Made by a program: the position numbers and the translations under genes. A DNA stretch of 64,000 nucleotides, taken from contig NZ_JAILWF010000007.1 of the NCBI RefSeq assembly GCF_025699065.1, positions 51,604 through 115,603 on the forward strand. Reading direction: 5' to 3'. This stretch comes from Nitrosarchaeum sp. (GTDB lineage Archaea > Thermoproteota > Nitrososphaeria > Nitrososphaerales > Nitrosopumilaceae). The notes under the pieces are model-generated. The model did not search any database, was not told the origin of the DNA, and was given only the letters and a program-made list of their open reading frames with translations. This document shows positions 25,090 to 33,440 of the stretch, piece by piece; the first letter of the stretch is position 1, and every line of letters begins with the position of its first letter.

Positions 25090-25685
25090 TACATTGAACC
25101 TTTAGTACTTGGAATTCCTTTTTGTTTTTTATCATATGAGGAGGCTTCTCTAAATGCAACTGCCAATGATTTGATTGCAGCTTCAACTTTGTGATGATCA
25201 TTATCCCCATACTTTACAGTAAGGTGAACACAGATGTTTAGATTTTGCAAAAGAGATTGGAAAAAGTGTTCTAAATCTTCTTTTGATATACCTTCAATTG
25301 TATTTCGCTTAATTGATAGTACTAGTTTCCAAAATGGTCTTTTAACTAGATCAATTGAAGCTTCTGCTAAAGATTCATCCATAGGTACTGATGCATAGCT
25401 AAATCGAGTTATTCCACTCCTTGCACCTAAAGCTTTGTCAATTGCTAAACCTATTGTAATTGCAGTATCCTCAATTAGATGATGCTCGATTTTATCATTT
25501 GATTTTGCATTAACTTTCAAATCAATCATTCCGTGCTTACCAAAAGCAGTAATCAGATGATCAAGAAAACTAATCCCAGTTTGAACACTAGTTTTTCCAG
25601 TTCCATCCAAATTCACAGATACAGATACTGTGGTTTCTTTTGTAGAACGATTTATGGAACTTTTTCGTGGTTTCATATTTTTCAC
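25089..25685 (-). CDS. hisB: imidazoleglycerol-phosphate dehydratase
   Basis: Manganese-dependent dehydratase of 198 aa, monofunctional (no phosphatase domain). Metal-binding repeats are visible: [25 protein letters not shown] and [13 protein letters not shown]. The phosphatase that would be fused in some bacteria is probably supplied by the HAD protein encoded 17 nt upstream. Confidence 0.96.
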   Translation of the reverse strand: MKNMKPRKSSINRSTKETTVSVSVNLDGTGKTSVQTGISFLDHLITAFGKHGMIDLKVNAKSNDKIEHHLIEDTAITIGLAIDKALGARSGITRFSYASVPMDESLAEASIDLVKRPFWKLVLSIKRNTIEGISKEDLEHFFQSLLQNLNICVHLTVKYGDNDHHKVEAAIKSLAVAFREASSYDKKQKGIPSTKGSM

Positions 25686-25702
25686 AGGAGATGTACTTTG
25701 TA

Positions 25703-26677
25703 TTATTCTAAATTTAATACCTTCGGAAGTAAATGAATAGACTCTATTACCAACATTGCACCATTATTCTCAAATAATTTCAATTTTTCTTGTGGATTTT
25801 TGCTAGTACCGATAATTCCACAAAAAATAACTTTATAGCCTTGCTCTGTTGCTTTTTTAGCCATAATAAAATCCTCCATAGAATCTCCAACATAAATACA
25901 ACATTTAGAATTCATTCCTTTAATTGAACGTATTAAAGACTCAGGGTTAGGTTTTGCAAGTTCTCTTGGCTCATCTTCTAAAAATACAGAATTTTTTTGA
26001 TCAAATTCATCCAAAAGTGTCTTAAGTGAATGCTTAACGGATTCTTTTCCCCTTCCAGTAACAATTGAAGGTTTTTTTGTAAATTTATTTTTTAGTTGTT
26101 TAATTAATAATTGATCAAGTATAACAACATCGTTTTCTATCAATCCAGATTCAAAAAATTGAGAGTGTTGTTTGAAAAGCTTCAAATACAATTCAGGACC
26201 ATAAAAGATTTGATCAAATATTTTGTATAATGGATTATCTTGATGAGTTCCAGGATATGCTAATTTATTTTTAATATCACGAATGTCTACAAGTTTTTCA
26301 ACATATTTCTCAACAGACGATATTCCTGAGGAATCAGCATTAGATATTACGTCAAAAATAAATTCATGTTGATCTTTTTTTAATTTTGTAGCAGCTACTA
26401 GAGAAAGAATTGAGGCATATGTCAAATCAACTTCATCGTTAAATCCTCCACATGATTTGAATCCATCAATAATTTTAGAATCAATTCTAATGTTATTTCT
26501 ATTTTGAGAAAAATTTTCTAAAATATATTGTACAGTTTTATCTATTGCAAGATCATATGATTTTGTAATATTAATTAAAACTCCATCACAATCAAATATT
26601 ATTCCATCTGTTGAAATGAGATCGTCTAAAATAGAATCATCAATATATATTCCTGATTGTTTTTTTGTTAATGTCAT
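25703..26677 (-). CDS. HAD-superfamily phosphatase, candidate histidinol-phosphate phosphatase
   Basis: A 324-aa HAD hydrolase. All four motifs are present: IIFDCDGVL (D29 and D31), a Thr in SIVTGRG, Lys in LAKPNPE, and [10 protein letters not shown] large helical cap of about 150 aa sits between motifs I and II. It lies inside the his operon between hisC and hisB (4-nt overlap with hisC), precisely the position in the pathway where histidinol-phosphate must be dephosphorylated, and no PHP- or HisB-type phosphatase is present in the cluster. The substrate is inferred from this context; the fold assignment is firm. Confidence 0.85.
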   Translation of the reverse strand: MTLTKKQSGIYIDDSILDDLISTDGIIFDCDGVLINITKSYDLAIDKTVQYILENFSQNRNNIRIDSKIIDGFKSCGGFNDEVDLTYASILSLVAATKLKKDQHEFIFDVISNADSSGISSVEKYVEKLVDIRDIKNKLAYPGTHQDNPLYKIFDQIFYGPELYLKLFKQHSQFFESGLIENDVVILDQLLIKQLKNKFTKKPSIVTGRGKESVKHSLKTLLDEFDQKNSVFLEDEPRELAKPNPESLIRSIKGMNSKCCIYVGDSMEDFIMAKKATEQGYKVIFCGIIGTSKNPQEKLKLFENNGAMLVIESIHLLPKVLNLE

Positions 26678-27744
26678 CCTAACAGATCTCGAATTGCAAG
26701 TAAAAATTTAGAGTTCATCTCCTTTGTTCCAACTGTAACTCTAAGACACCCATCATGTTTTCCAATTTTTCCTAGTGTTCTAATCGATATGCCTTGCTCT
26801 GCAAGTGCATTGTAAACTCTTTTGTGAGATCCATGAGCGTCAAATAAGACAAAATTAGCCTTAGAATCAAAGACCTCAAATGCCTCATATTTTTTGAGGT
26901 TTTCAATTATTCTTTTTCTCTCATCTTTGATTATTTGTACAGCTTCTTTCATTTGACTCGATTGCTCTAATGCTATAATTGCAGATTCTATTGTCAGTGT
27001 ACTTACGGGATAGGGGTATTGCAGAACACGATTAAAAACATCAGTGAGTTTTTTGTTTGCAATAAAATATCCTAATCTTAATCCAGCCAAACCAAATGAT
27101 TTTGATAATGTTTGAACTACAATCAAATTATCTTGATTTTTTACCATACTGGATAATGAGAAATCACCAAATTCCCCATAAGCTTCATCGATTATTATTA
27201 GTCCATCAAATGATTTGACTAATTTTTGTAGATCGTTTTTTTGAAATTGAAATCCTGTTGGATTGTTTGGAGAATCAAGATATAGGATATCAGCACTTTT
27301 GGATAATTTAAGAAAATCATTGATGTCTAGCGTCATAGTATTGGAAAAAGGTATTGCAGTAACTGGAATAGAATACAATTTACATCGTTCTTCAAAAAAT
27401 CCAAATGTTGGATTAGATGTAATTACTTTGGTTTGCTTTGATGCAAAATTTGAAAGGATCAAATCAAGTATTTGATCAGAACCATTTCCAACACCAATCA
27501 TAGATGAATGTATTTTAAGAAATTTTGATAGTTGATTAATTAGACGGTCTACTCCTCCCAACGGATATTCACGTATATCACAATTTTTTTTAGCGTTAGT
27601 AATTAGATCTTGTTGAAATTGTTTTGATATGACATAATTTTCATTAGAATCAAGTTTAAGAGCATCAGGATGTATCTCAGGTTTTTGATATCCACTAAGA
27701 GAGCTTAATTCTTTAATCTTTTTTCCAATCCAATCTTGCTTCAT
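26674..27744 (-). CDS. hisC: histidinol-phosphate aminotransferase
   Basis: Fold-type I PLP aminotransferase (356 aa) that converts imidazole acetol phosphate to histidinol phosphate. Visible: YPLGGVDRLINQL, VGNGSDQILDL, DSPNNPTGFQ, IIDEAYGEF and the PLP lysine in TLSKSFGLAGLRLGY. Its start overlaps the hisD stop by one base and its stop overlaps the HAD gene by 4 nt. Its cobalamin-pathway relative is at 54697-55770. Confidence 0.96.
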   Translation of the reverse strand: MKQDWIGKKIKELSSLSGYQKPEIHPDALKLDSNENYVISKQFQQDLITNAKKNCDIREYPLGGVDRLINQLSKFLKIHSSMIGVGNGSDQILDLILSNFASKQTKVITSNPTFGFFEERCKLYSIPVTAIPFSNTMTLDINDFLKLSKSADILYLDSPNNPTGFQFQKNDLQKLVKSFDGLIIIDEAYGEFGDFSLSSMVKNQDNLIVVQTLSKSFGLAGLRLGYFIANKKLTDVFNRVLQYPYPVSTLTIESAIIALEQSSQMKEAVQIIKDERKRIIENLKKYEAFEVFDSKANFVLFDAHGSHKRVYNALAEQGISIRTLGKIGKHDGCLRVTVGTKEMNSKFLLAIRDLLG

Positions 27745-29015
27745 TATATTCTACCTCGAATAGCTTCATAGTGATTTGGAAGTCCTTCTGCTTCTGTAAA
27801 TAATTTCATAGGTTCTGAAATTTTGGATAAAACTGACTTTGATGTAGATACTTCAGTGTTAATCTTGATAAAATCTAAAACAGATAATGAACCTCTTGTT
27901 TTACCAAATTTGTTTGTAGGCAAGATATGATTTGAGCCTAAAAGATAGTCACTTGCAGATGATGGAGTATCATGTCCTAGCAATATTAGTCCAGAAGAAG
28001 TGATTTTTGATGCAAAAGAACTAGGATTCTTTGTCATAATTTGCAAATGTTCAGGAGCCAATTCATTTGCTAGTTTTATCATCTCGGAATTATTTTTACA
28101 TATTGCAATAAAGCCATTTTCTTTAAGACTGATTTTAACATAATCACTTCGCTTAATTTTAGTGATCAATTCTGTGATGATTTTATTTACGGATTTTGCA
28201 AGTTTTTCTGAATTTGTTATCAAATAACAAAATGTATCATTACTATGTTCTGATTGAGAAATGAGATCTAGTGCAATATATTTTGGATTTGCAGTTACAT
28301 CTGCAATAATTCCTAATTCAGTAGGACCTGCAAGCATGTCAATGGATGTCCTATCACTAATCATAGATTTTGCAAGTGTTACAAATGCCCCACCAGGCCC
28401 AACTATTTTATCTACTTTAATGATTGATTTTGTGCCATATGACAAAGCAGCAATTGCCTGAGCGCCTCCAATGCGATAAATTTCAGTTGCGCCACAAATT
28501 TTTGCAGTTACAACAGTAAGAGGATCAACATTCCCATCAGAATTTGGAGGAGATACAACTACTATTCTTTTAACACCAGCAATTTTTGCAGGAATAACAG
28601 ACATTATAACAGAGCTGGGATATCTTGCTAAACCACCAGGAATATAACATCCAACACTTTGGATGGGAATGAATTTCTTTGATATTTTGATTCCATCAGC
28701 ATAGATAGTTTTGTTTTTTAGAATTGATTTTACAATAGACTCAGTTTTCTCTAATCTCAGTTTAGCTTGTCGTATTGCATTTATTTCTTTTTCAGATACT
28801 TTGGAAAAAGCGTTGTTAATTTCATTTTGGGATAAACGTAGTGAAGTGATTTTAGCTCCGCCGAATTGTTTTTCATACTTTCTTATTGCTGAATCTCCAT
28901 TTTTTTGTACATTTTTTAATATAGATTCAACTATGGACCTATTTTTTTGAGGCTGTTTTGGCAATATTTGAGCTGAAAATTTTTCAACATTAGTTACTCG
29001 AATTATTTTCATCAA
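27744..29015 (-). CDS. hisD: histidinol dehydrogenase
   Basis: Zinc enzyme (423 aa) that oxidises histidinol to histidine in two NAD-dependent steps. Recognisable motifs: YIPGGLARYPSSVIM, GGAQAIAALSYGT, VDKIVGPGGAFV, DMLAGPTELG, the zinc site SQSEHSND and the catalytic EHLQIM. It overlaps hisG by 4 nt. Confidence 0.97.
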   Translation of the reverse strand: MMKIIRVTNVEKFSAQILPKQPQKNRSIVESILKNVQKNGDSAIRKYEKQFGGAKITSLRLSQNEINNAFSKVSEKEINAIRQAKLRLEKTESIVKSILKNKTIYADGIKISKKFIPIQSVGCYIPGGLARYPSSVIMSVIPAKIAGVKRIVVVSPPNSDGNVDPLTVVTAKICGATEIYRIGGAQAIAALSYGTKSIIKVDKIVGPGGAFVTLAKSMISDRTSIDMLAGPTELGIIADVTANPKYIALDLISQSEHSNDTFCYLITNSEKLAKSVNKIITELITKIKRSDYVKISLKENGFIAICKNNSEMIKLANELAPEHLQIMTKNPSSFASKITSSGLILLGHDTPSSASDYLLGSNHILPTNKFGKTRGSLSVLDFIKINTEVSTSKSVLSKISEPMKLFTEAEGLPNHYEAIRGRI

Positions 29016-29989
29016 TTTTCTTCATCACGCTTAATCTCCTCTAGCTCTAGAATTTGTCTTGGTTCATGAACAACTAGTCCTTGTGCAATTTTTCGTAGTT
29101 TTGGAATTAATTTGTGAAAATCTTCTTTAAGAATCACTGTATTAATTCCAAACCATCCTTCTTCACTAAGTGGACTTATTGTTGGTTTTTTAAGAGAAGG
29201 TATTTGTTGTAAGAGTTTTTTGAGATTCTGTTCTTCCACATTAAGATAAATGTGTAAATATTTTCTCCCATGTACTGCACCACGCATAAGAGTTACAATA
29301 TCAAATATTTTCTCACGTTTTTGTGGATCTCTTAGAGATTTTTTATTAACAATCAAGTGTGCAGACGATGTTAGAATTTCATCAACAATTTTTAATTTAT
29401 TTTGTTTTAGTGTAGTTCCAGTCTCAGTAACATCCATAATTGCATCAACGTCTTCAGGTGGCTTTGCTTCTGTTGCACCAAATGATAAATGGATTTGAAC
29501 ATTTTTGTTTGTACCAAGTCGAAGCCATGGAGTAACAATTAACGGATCTTTTGAGCCATAATATTTTTTATAGGATTTACATTGTTTTAGAAATTTGGAT
29601 GCAGTCGTCAGATATTCAGAAGATATACGAAGTGTTTTTTTCTTTTTTGCATAATCAGCAATCATTTCATCAAGATTTTTGTACTTGTATTTATCAGGAA
29701 ATGCAACAACTAGTCGTATTTTTCCATATTCTAAATCCAAAATGGCTTCAACATCAGCACTAGTTTCACCCACCCAATCCTTTCCGGTGATACCAACGTC
29801 ATACAATCCTTCAGATACAAGTGTTGGTATCTCTTGTGGTCTTAGCATCTTTACTATAATATTTGGATCATCAAGATATACTCGATAAGTCCTATCTTTT
29901 CTATTTACTTTGGTCCAAGACCTTTCAAGAAGTTTGAAAGTAGCTTCTTCAAGGCTTCCTTTTGGTATAGCAAAACGAATCTGAGACAT
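29012..29989 (-). CDS. hisG: ATP phosphoribosyltransferase (long form)
   Basis: First and committed enzyme of histidine synthesis. The 325-aa length and the C-terminal ACT-like domain (from about residue 235, RGAVHGRKYLHIYLNV) mark the long, HisZ-independent form that is usually feedback-inhibited by histidine. N-terminal motifs: RFAIPKGSLEEATF and VGITGKDWV; the PRPP-loop-like MDVTETGTTLKQN is present. It is the first gene of the operon, with a clear TATA box and probably leaderless mRNA. Confidence 0.96.
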   Translation of the reverse strand: MSQIRFAIPKGSLEEATFKLLERSWTKVNRKDRTYRVYLDDPNIIVKMLRPQEIPTLVSEGLYDVGITGKDWVGETSADVEAILDLEYGKIRLVVAFPDKYKYKNLDEMIADYAKKKKTLRISSEYLTTASKFLKQCKSYKKYYGSKDPLIVTPWLRLGTNKNVQIHLSFGATEAKPPEDVDAIMDVTETGTTLKQNKLKIVDEILTSSAHLIVNKKSLRDPQKREKIFDIVTLMRGAVHGRKYLHIYLNVEEQNLKKLLQQIPSLKKPTISPLSEEGWFGINTVILKEDFHKLIPKLRKIAQGLVVHEPRQILELEEIKRDEEN

Positions 29990-30011
29990 TTCTTATATGT
30001 CTCTAAACTTA

Positions 30012-30020
30012 GTATATAAT
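30012..30020 (-). promoter_or_regulatory. TATA box of the his operon
   Basis: Minus-strand ATTATATAC is centred about 27 nt before the hisG ATG at 29989. The 59-bp divergent gap to the gene at 30049 must hold both promoters; an AT box TTTTTAAAATT lies close to the latter. No attenuator or leader peptide is visible. Confidence 0.55.
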
Positions 30021-30048
30021 AACTTCATTTATTTTTAAAATTATATCT

Positions 30049-30915
30049 ATGAAATTTGTAAAACCAGTCATTTTAGGTTCGATAGCATTAGTAGTTATTG
30101 TATCAGTATTTTATTTTGGATTTAACATTCAAGACATGCCAAAGCAGGATATACAAAATAACTCCGATCCAATAAATTCAGAATTAATAAAATGGAGTGA
30201 TGGAATGTTGTTTGATGTTTTTGTATATCCAAAAGATATTGTAAACATAGATGGAAGACAAATACCATTGAAAGGTACTTTCAAATTAAAACCAAATTTA
30301 TCAGAAACTTATTCTGAAATTGGAGTTTATGATGAAAAAAATAAACCTCTAGTCATCATACCAGTATATACTGCAAGTGCATATTCAAAAAATGGTTTTT
30401 ATGATTTTTACAGTGGTTATTGCAATACTTGTCTGACAACAAAAATTGTATCAATTGATGAGTTGAGAGAGCAATCAAGTGCAAATGCTGTTAAAATTTT
30501 AGAATTATTGGGATACGATTCAATTACAGATATTGAATTGGATAAAAATCCAGACATATTAAAAAAATATGATAAGATCATATTGTTACATAACGAATAT
30601 GTAACAAAAAATATGTTTGATTCTATAACATCACATCCAAATGTAATTTATCTATATCCTAATGCGTTGTATGCTGAGATATCAACAAATTTTGAAGATA
30701 ATACAATTTCGTTAATTAGAGGTCATAATTATCCAGATGAAGATATCAAAAACGGTTTTGATTGGGAATTTGAAAATACACATCCATATGAGTATGACAA
30801 AGAATGTAAAAATTGGGAATTTTATAATATTACAAACGGTAAGATGCTAAATTGCTATCCAGAACAGATTATTTGGAAAGATGAGAAATTTTTAAAAGTT
30901 TTAAAAGAATTATAA
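30049..30915 (+). CDS. membrane-anchored protein with possible GATase/ThuA-like domain
   Basis: A 288-aa protein with an N-terminal membrane helix (about 7-26) and an extracytoplasmic portion. After a beta-rich region (about 50-115) and a CNTC pair (YSGYCNTCLTT) comes a segment KKYDKIILLHNEYVTKNMFDSI followed by HPNVIYLYPNALYAE, which resembles a Rossmann-like or GATase/ThuA-like fold; this is inference. The remaining cysteines (KECKNW, LNCYPE) may pair outside the cell. I do not recognise the function. It is a single gene, divergent from hisG and converging on HMG-CoA reductase. Confidence 0.7.
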   Translation: MKFVKPVILGSIALVVIVSVFYFGFNIQDMPKQDIQNNSDPINSELIKWSDGMLFDVFVYPKDIVNIDGRQIPLKGTFKLKPNLSETYSEIGVYDEKNKPLVIIPVYTASAYSKNGFYDFYSGYCNTCLTTKIVSIDELREQSSANAVKILELLGYDSITDIELDKNPDILKKYDKIILLHNEYVTKNMFDSITSHPNVIYLYPNALYAEISTNFEDNTISLIRGHNYPDEDIKNGFDWEFENTHPYEYDKECKNWEFYNITNGKMLNCYPEQIIWKDEKFLKVLKEL

Positions 30916-30916
30916 T

Positions 30917-32176
30917 CTAATTCAGATTTTGTAGTATTTCTTTGGCTTTATCAATCGAGATTTGTTTTTGTTCAATCATTTTCTGAACAATTTTATCAAT
31001 TTGTTCTGGTTTTGCACCCGCAGCTGCTGCCAAGTTTCTAGCATGTAATCTCATGTGACCCTTTTGGATTCCTTCTGCAGATAGAGCTCTAATTGCACTA
31101 TAATTTTGGGCAAGACCTGTTGCAGCCATTATACATGCAAGCTCCTGTGCTGATTTAACTTTAAGAATTTTCATACAAATTTTTGCAATTGGATGAACAT
31201 TTGCAATTCCACCAACAGTTCCAACGGATAACGGAAGTTCTAATGAACCAATCAGATTTCCATCACTATCTTTAGTCCAATTACTAAGAGATCGGTATGA
31301 GCCTGATCGTGAAGCATATGCATTTGCAGCTGCCTCAATTGCTCTGCTATCTTGACCAGTTGCATTTGCAACAGCAATGATGCCATTCATTATTCCTTTA
31401 TTATGAGTTACAGCTCGATAAACATCATTATTGGCAAACTGATATGCTAATACAATATCATCAACTACACCTTCTCCTCCAATTTCATTTTTATCAAAAA
31501 CTGCTGTAGCCTTTGCAATTCTACGAGTAGAATAATTTGATAATATACGAAGAAGTGTTCTACCACCAGTTATTTTTTCTAATAATGGTGAAACAGCTTC
31601 GCACATTGTATTTGTAACATTGGCACCCATTGCATCACCTACATCAATTAACAACTCAACAATCAACATTTTTCCAAAATCAGTGTCAATTGTTTTACAA
31701 GATACTTTCTTTGCACCTTTATTCATTTTAGATAGTGTGTTACTCTTTGAATTTGCAAGAGTGGTAATCTCTTGGGTAGTCTCTTGTATTTTTTTAATTG
31801 CTAAGTCAATATCAACATCTAATATTTGGATTTGGCCTATACTGTAAGACTCTTCAGATGTTGCCTTGAATCCACCCTTTATTCTTGCAATTTTGGCACC
31901 TTTTGAAGCAGCAGCAATAACAGATGGCTCTTCAATAACCATCGGAACAAGATAGTCTTTTCCATTAATTTTAAAACTAGTTGCAATTCCTAATGGTAAG
32001 GAAAAAGTGCCAATAGCATTTTCTATCATTTTATCAGCTTTTTCAAAAGAGATACCGCCATCATTGTTTTGTAAAATTTCTAACTCTTCAGTAGTCAAAT
32101 CTGCAAAATTGCCAACTATATCTAATCTTTCTTTTCGTGTCTTTTCAAAAAATTTTGAAATTGATGAATCACTCAT
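30917..32176 (-). CDS. hmgA: HMG-CoA reductase, class II (bacterial-type)
   Basis: Reduces HMG-CoA to mevalonate for archaeal isoprenoid lipids. The 419-aa sequence carries class II signatures: LPLGIATSFKINGKDYLVPM, EEPSVIAAASKGAK, DAMGANVTNTMCEAV, THNKGIMNGI, ELPLSVGTVGG and the C-terminal GHMRLHARN with the catalytic His. Class I enzymes of most archaea look different in these segments. Database names such as 'degradative' reflect the first class II enzyme studied (Pseudomonas); in an archaeon a biosynthetic role is far more likely. It overlaps the upstream sugar dehydrogenase gene by 4 nt. Confidence 0.94.
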   Translation of the reverse strand: MSDSSISKFFEKTRKERLDIVGNFADLTTEELEILQNNDGGISFEKADKMIENAIGTFSLPLGIATSFKINGKDYLVPMVIEEPSVIAAASKGAKIARIKGGFKATSEESYSIGQIQILDVDIDLAIKKIQETTQEITTLANSKSNTLSKMNKGAKKVSCKTIDTDFGKMLIVELLIDVGDAMGANVTNTMCEAVSPLLEKITGGRTLLRILSNYSTRRIAKATAVFDKNEIGGEGVVDDIVLAYQFANNDVYRAVTHNKGIMNGIIAVANATGQDSRAIEAAANAYASRSGSYRSLSNWTKDSDGNLIGSLELPLSVGTVGGIANVHPIAKICMKILKVKSAQELACIMAATGLAQNYSAIRALSAEGIQKGHMRLHARNLAAAAGAKPEQIDKIVQKMIEQKQISIDKAKEILQNLN

Positions 32177-33267
32177 TTTTTTATCCTCAATAATTTATCA
32201 TCCATACTATCTGGAAAACCTTTACCATCAGTATTTGAAGTAATTACATAAAGACTACCATCATGGCTTTGCACTACATCACGTATACGTCCAACCCCAC
32301 TTAGTATGGTTTTTTGGGATGAAAGACCTTCAGAAAAATCTAGCTGATATAGGTTGGTTGCTCTCAGGGAAGCCATGACAAAATCAGCCTCTAGAGATAT
32401 CTTATCGCCTGAATAATACAATATACCACCAGGCTCAATGCTTGGATCATAACACATTATTGCATTTTCATATTTACCATTATCTGAACACTGTTGCTCA
32501 GGCCAACCATAATTTTTTCCTGGTTTAATGAGATTAATTTCGTCGTTCTTTTCGGGTCCAAGTTCCGACAAATACATTTGACCCTTATCATCCCATGTCA
32601 TTCCCTGTGGATTCCTATGACCTAAAGAATAAACAGGAGAATTTGAAAATGGATTGTCATCTGGGATTGTACCATCATCATTTAGTCGTAAAATTTTTCC
32701 CGATAAAGAATCAAGATTTTGTGGCAGATGCGAAGACTCAGAAACGGTTCCAGTACCTACATACAATTTTTTGTCAGGACCAAATTTTAAAAAACCTCCA
32801 TTTGTAAATACAGAGCCAGGTATTTTATCAAAGATAGTTTTTGCGTCAACTAGTTTATTTTTGGATTCAGTGATTTGGAGTATTTTGTTCCACAGTTCTC
32901 CATTTTCTTCATATGTTAAAAAAACATAGATTAGATGATTGTTTAAAAAATCAGGATGAAGTGCAAGCCCTAGCAATCCACCATCAAATACTTTTGCTGG
33001 ACGTAATGCAGCAAGCGGTTCATCAAGCAGTGTATTATTTTGGATAACTCTAATTAATCCATCTTTTTCTGTTACAAAAATTCTGTCACCAGATATTGCA
33101 ATTGAACGTGGTTCATCAAGATTTTCTGCCAAAATATCTACAGAATTATTTTCAGGAATTGGTGAAAGTGGTTCTGGAATTGGTGGTGAATTAGAAGAGA
33201 ATGTCAAATAAAATATTGAAAACGATAATGCAGCTATAATTCCTGCAATTCTTAGTTTTTTGTCCAC
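32173..33267 (-). CDS. PQQ-dependent sugar (glucose/sorbosone-type) dehydrogenase family protein
   Basis: A 364-aa six-bladed beta-propeller of the soluble glucose dehydrogenase family. An N-terminal membrane/signal segment (about 6-24) and a Pro-rich linker precede it, so it acts outside the membrane. Family motifs: LDEPRSIAISGDRIFVTEKDG, LLGLALHPDF, YSLGHRNPQGM, SELGPEKNDEIN and GKNYGWPE. The start is GTG at 33267. No PQQ synthesis genes are in this window, so the cofactor and substrate are uncertain. It sits upstream of and overlaps HMG-CoA reductase, an unexplained pairing. Confidence 0.88.
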   Translation of the reverse strand: MDKKLRIAGIIAALSFSIFYLTFSSNSPPIPEPLSPIPENNSVDILAENLDEPRSIAISGDRIFVTEKDGLIRVIQNNTLLDEPLAALRPAKVFDGGLLGLALHPDFLNNHLIYVFLTYEENGELWNKILQITESKNKLVDAKTIFDKIPGSVFTNGGFLKFGPDKKLYVGTGTVSESSHLPQNLDSLSGKILRLNDDGTIPDDNPFSNSPVYSLGHRNPQGMTWDDKGQMYLSELGPEKNDEINLIKPGKNYGWPEQQCSDNGKYENAIMCYDPSIEPGGILYYSGDKISLEADFVMASLRATNLYQLDFSEGLSSQKTILSGVGRIRDVVQSHDGSLYVITSNTDGKGFPDSMDDKLLRIKK

Positions 33268-33320
33268 AAAAAATCATTCAATTGAAATCCTATTAATTAC
33301 TTTCAAGAATTTGATAAAGC

Positions 33321-33328
33321 GTATATAC
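33321..33328 (+). promoter_or_regulatory. TATA box for tRNA-iMet
   Basis: GTATATAC is centred about 25 nt before the first base of the tRNA at 33350, the distance expected for archaeal TBP-dependent transcription. Confidence 0.55.
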
Positions 33329-33349
33329 GGCTCGTGCTCATTCATGTTC

Positions 33350-33439
33350 AGCGGGGTGGGGAAGCCAGACTCTTTAGGGCTAGGTCATCCCGGCGGGCTC
33401 ATAACCCGCAGTTCAGTAGTTCAAATCTACTCCCCGCTA
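33350..33439 (+). tRNA. initiator tRNA-Met (CAT) with D-loop intron
   Basis: The 90-nt gene folds as an archaeal initiator once 15 nt are removed from the D-loop. The acceptor stem AGCGGGG/CCCCGCT has the initiator-type A1-T72 pair, discriminator A. The anticodon stem GCGGG/CCCGC holds the three G-C pairs typical of initiators, loop CTCATAA, anticodon CAT at 33400-33402. The T-arm AGTAG-TTCAAAT-CTACT is normal. The spliced D-arm is GGGA...TCCC with loop AGCCAGGTCA, and total length is 75 nt. CCA is not encoded. It lies 1 nt from the stop codon of the convergent tiaS. Confidence 0.95.
33369..33383 (+). other. 15-nt non-canonical tRNA intron in D-loop, bulge-helix-bulge
   Basis: The junction sequence reads GA-AGCC-AGA-CT-CTTT-AG-GGCT-AGG-TC (33361-33386). 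The 4-bp central helix AGCC/GGCT is flanked by two 3-nt bulges on opposite strands (AGA and AGG), with outer pairs GA/TC and inner pairs CT/AG. Cleavage after the second base of each bulge, the normal archaeal endonuclease rule, removes exactly ACTCTTTAGGGCTAG and restores a normal D-loop. Confidence 0.88.
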
Positions 33440-33440
33440 C

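Noticed and set aside
26674..27744. Possible duplication between hisC (26674) and the cobD-type gene (54697)
   Set aside because: They are ancient relatives of one PLP family with different signature residues (HGG only in the latter), not a recent duplication.
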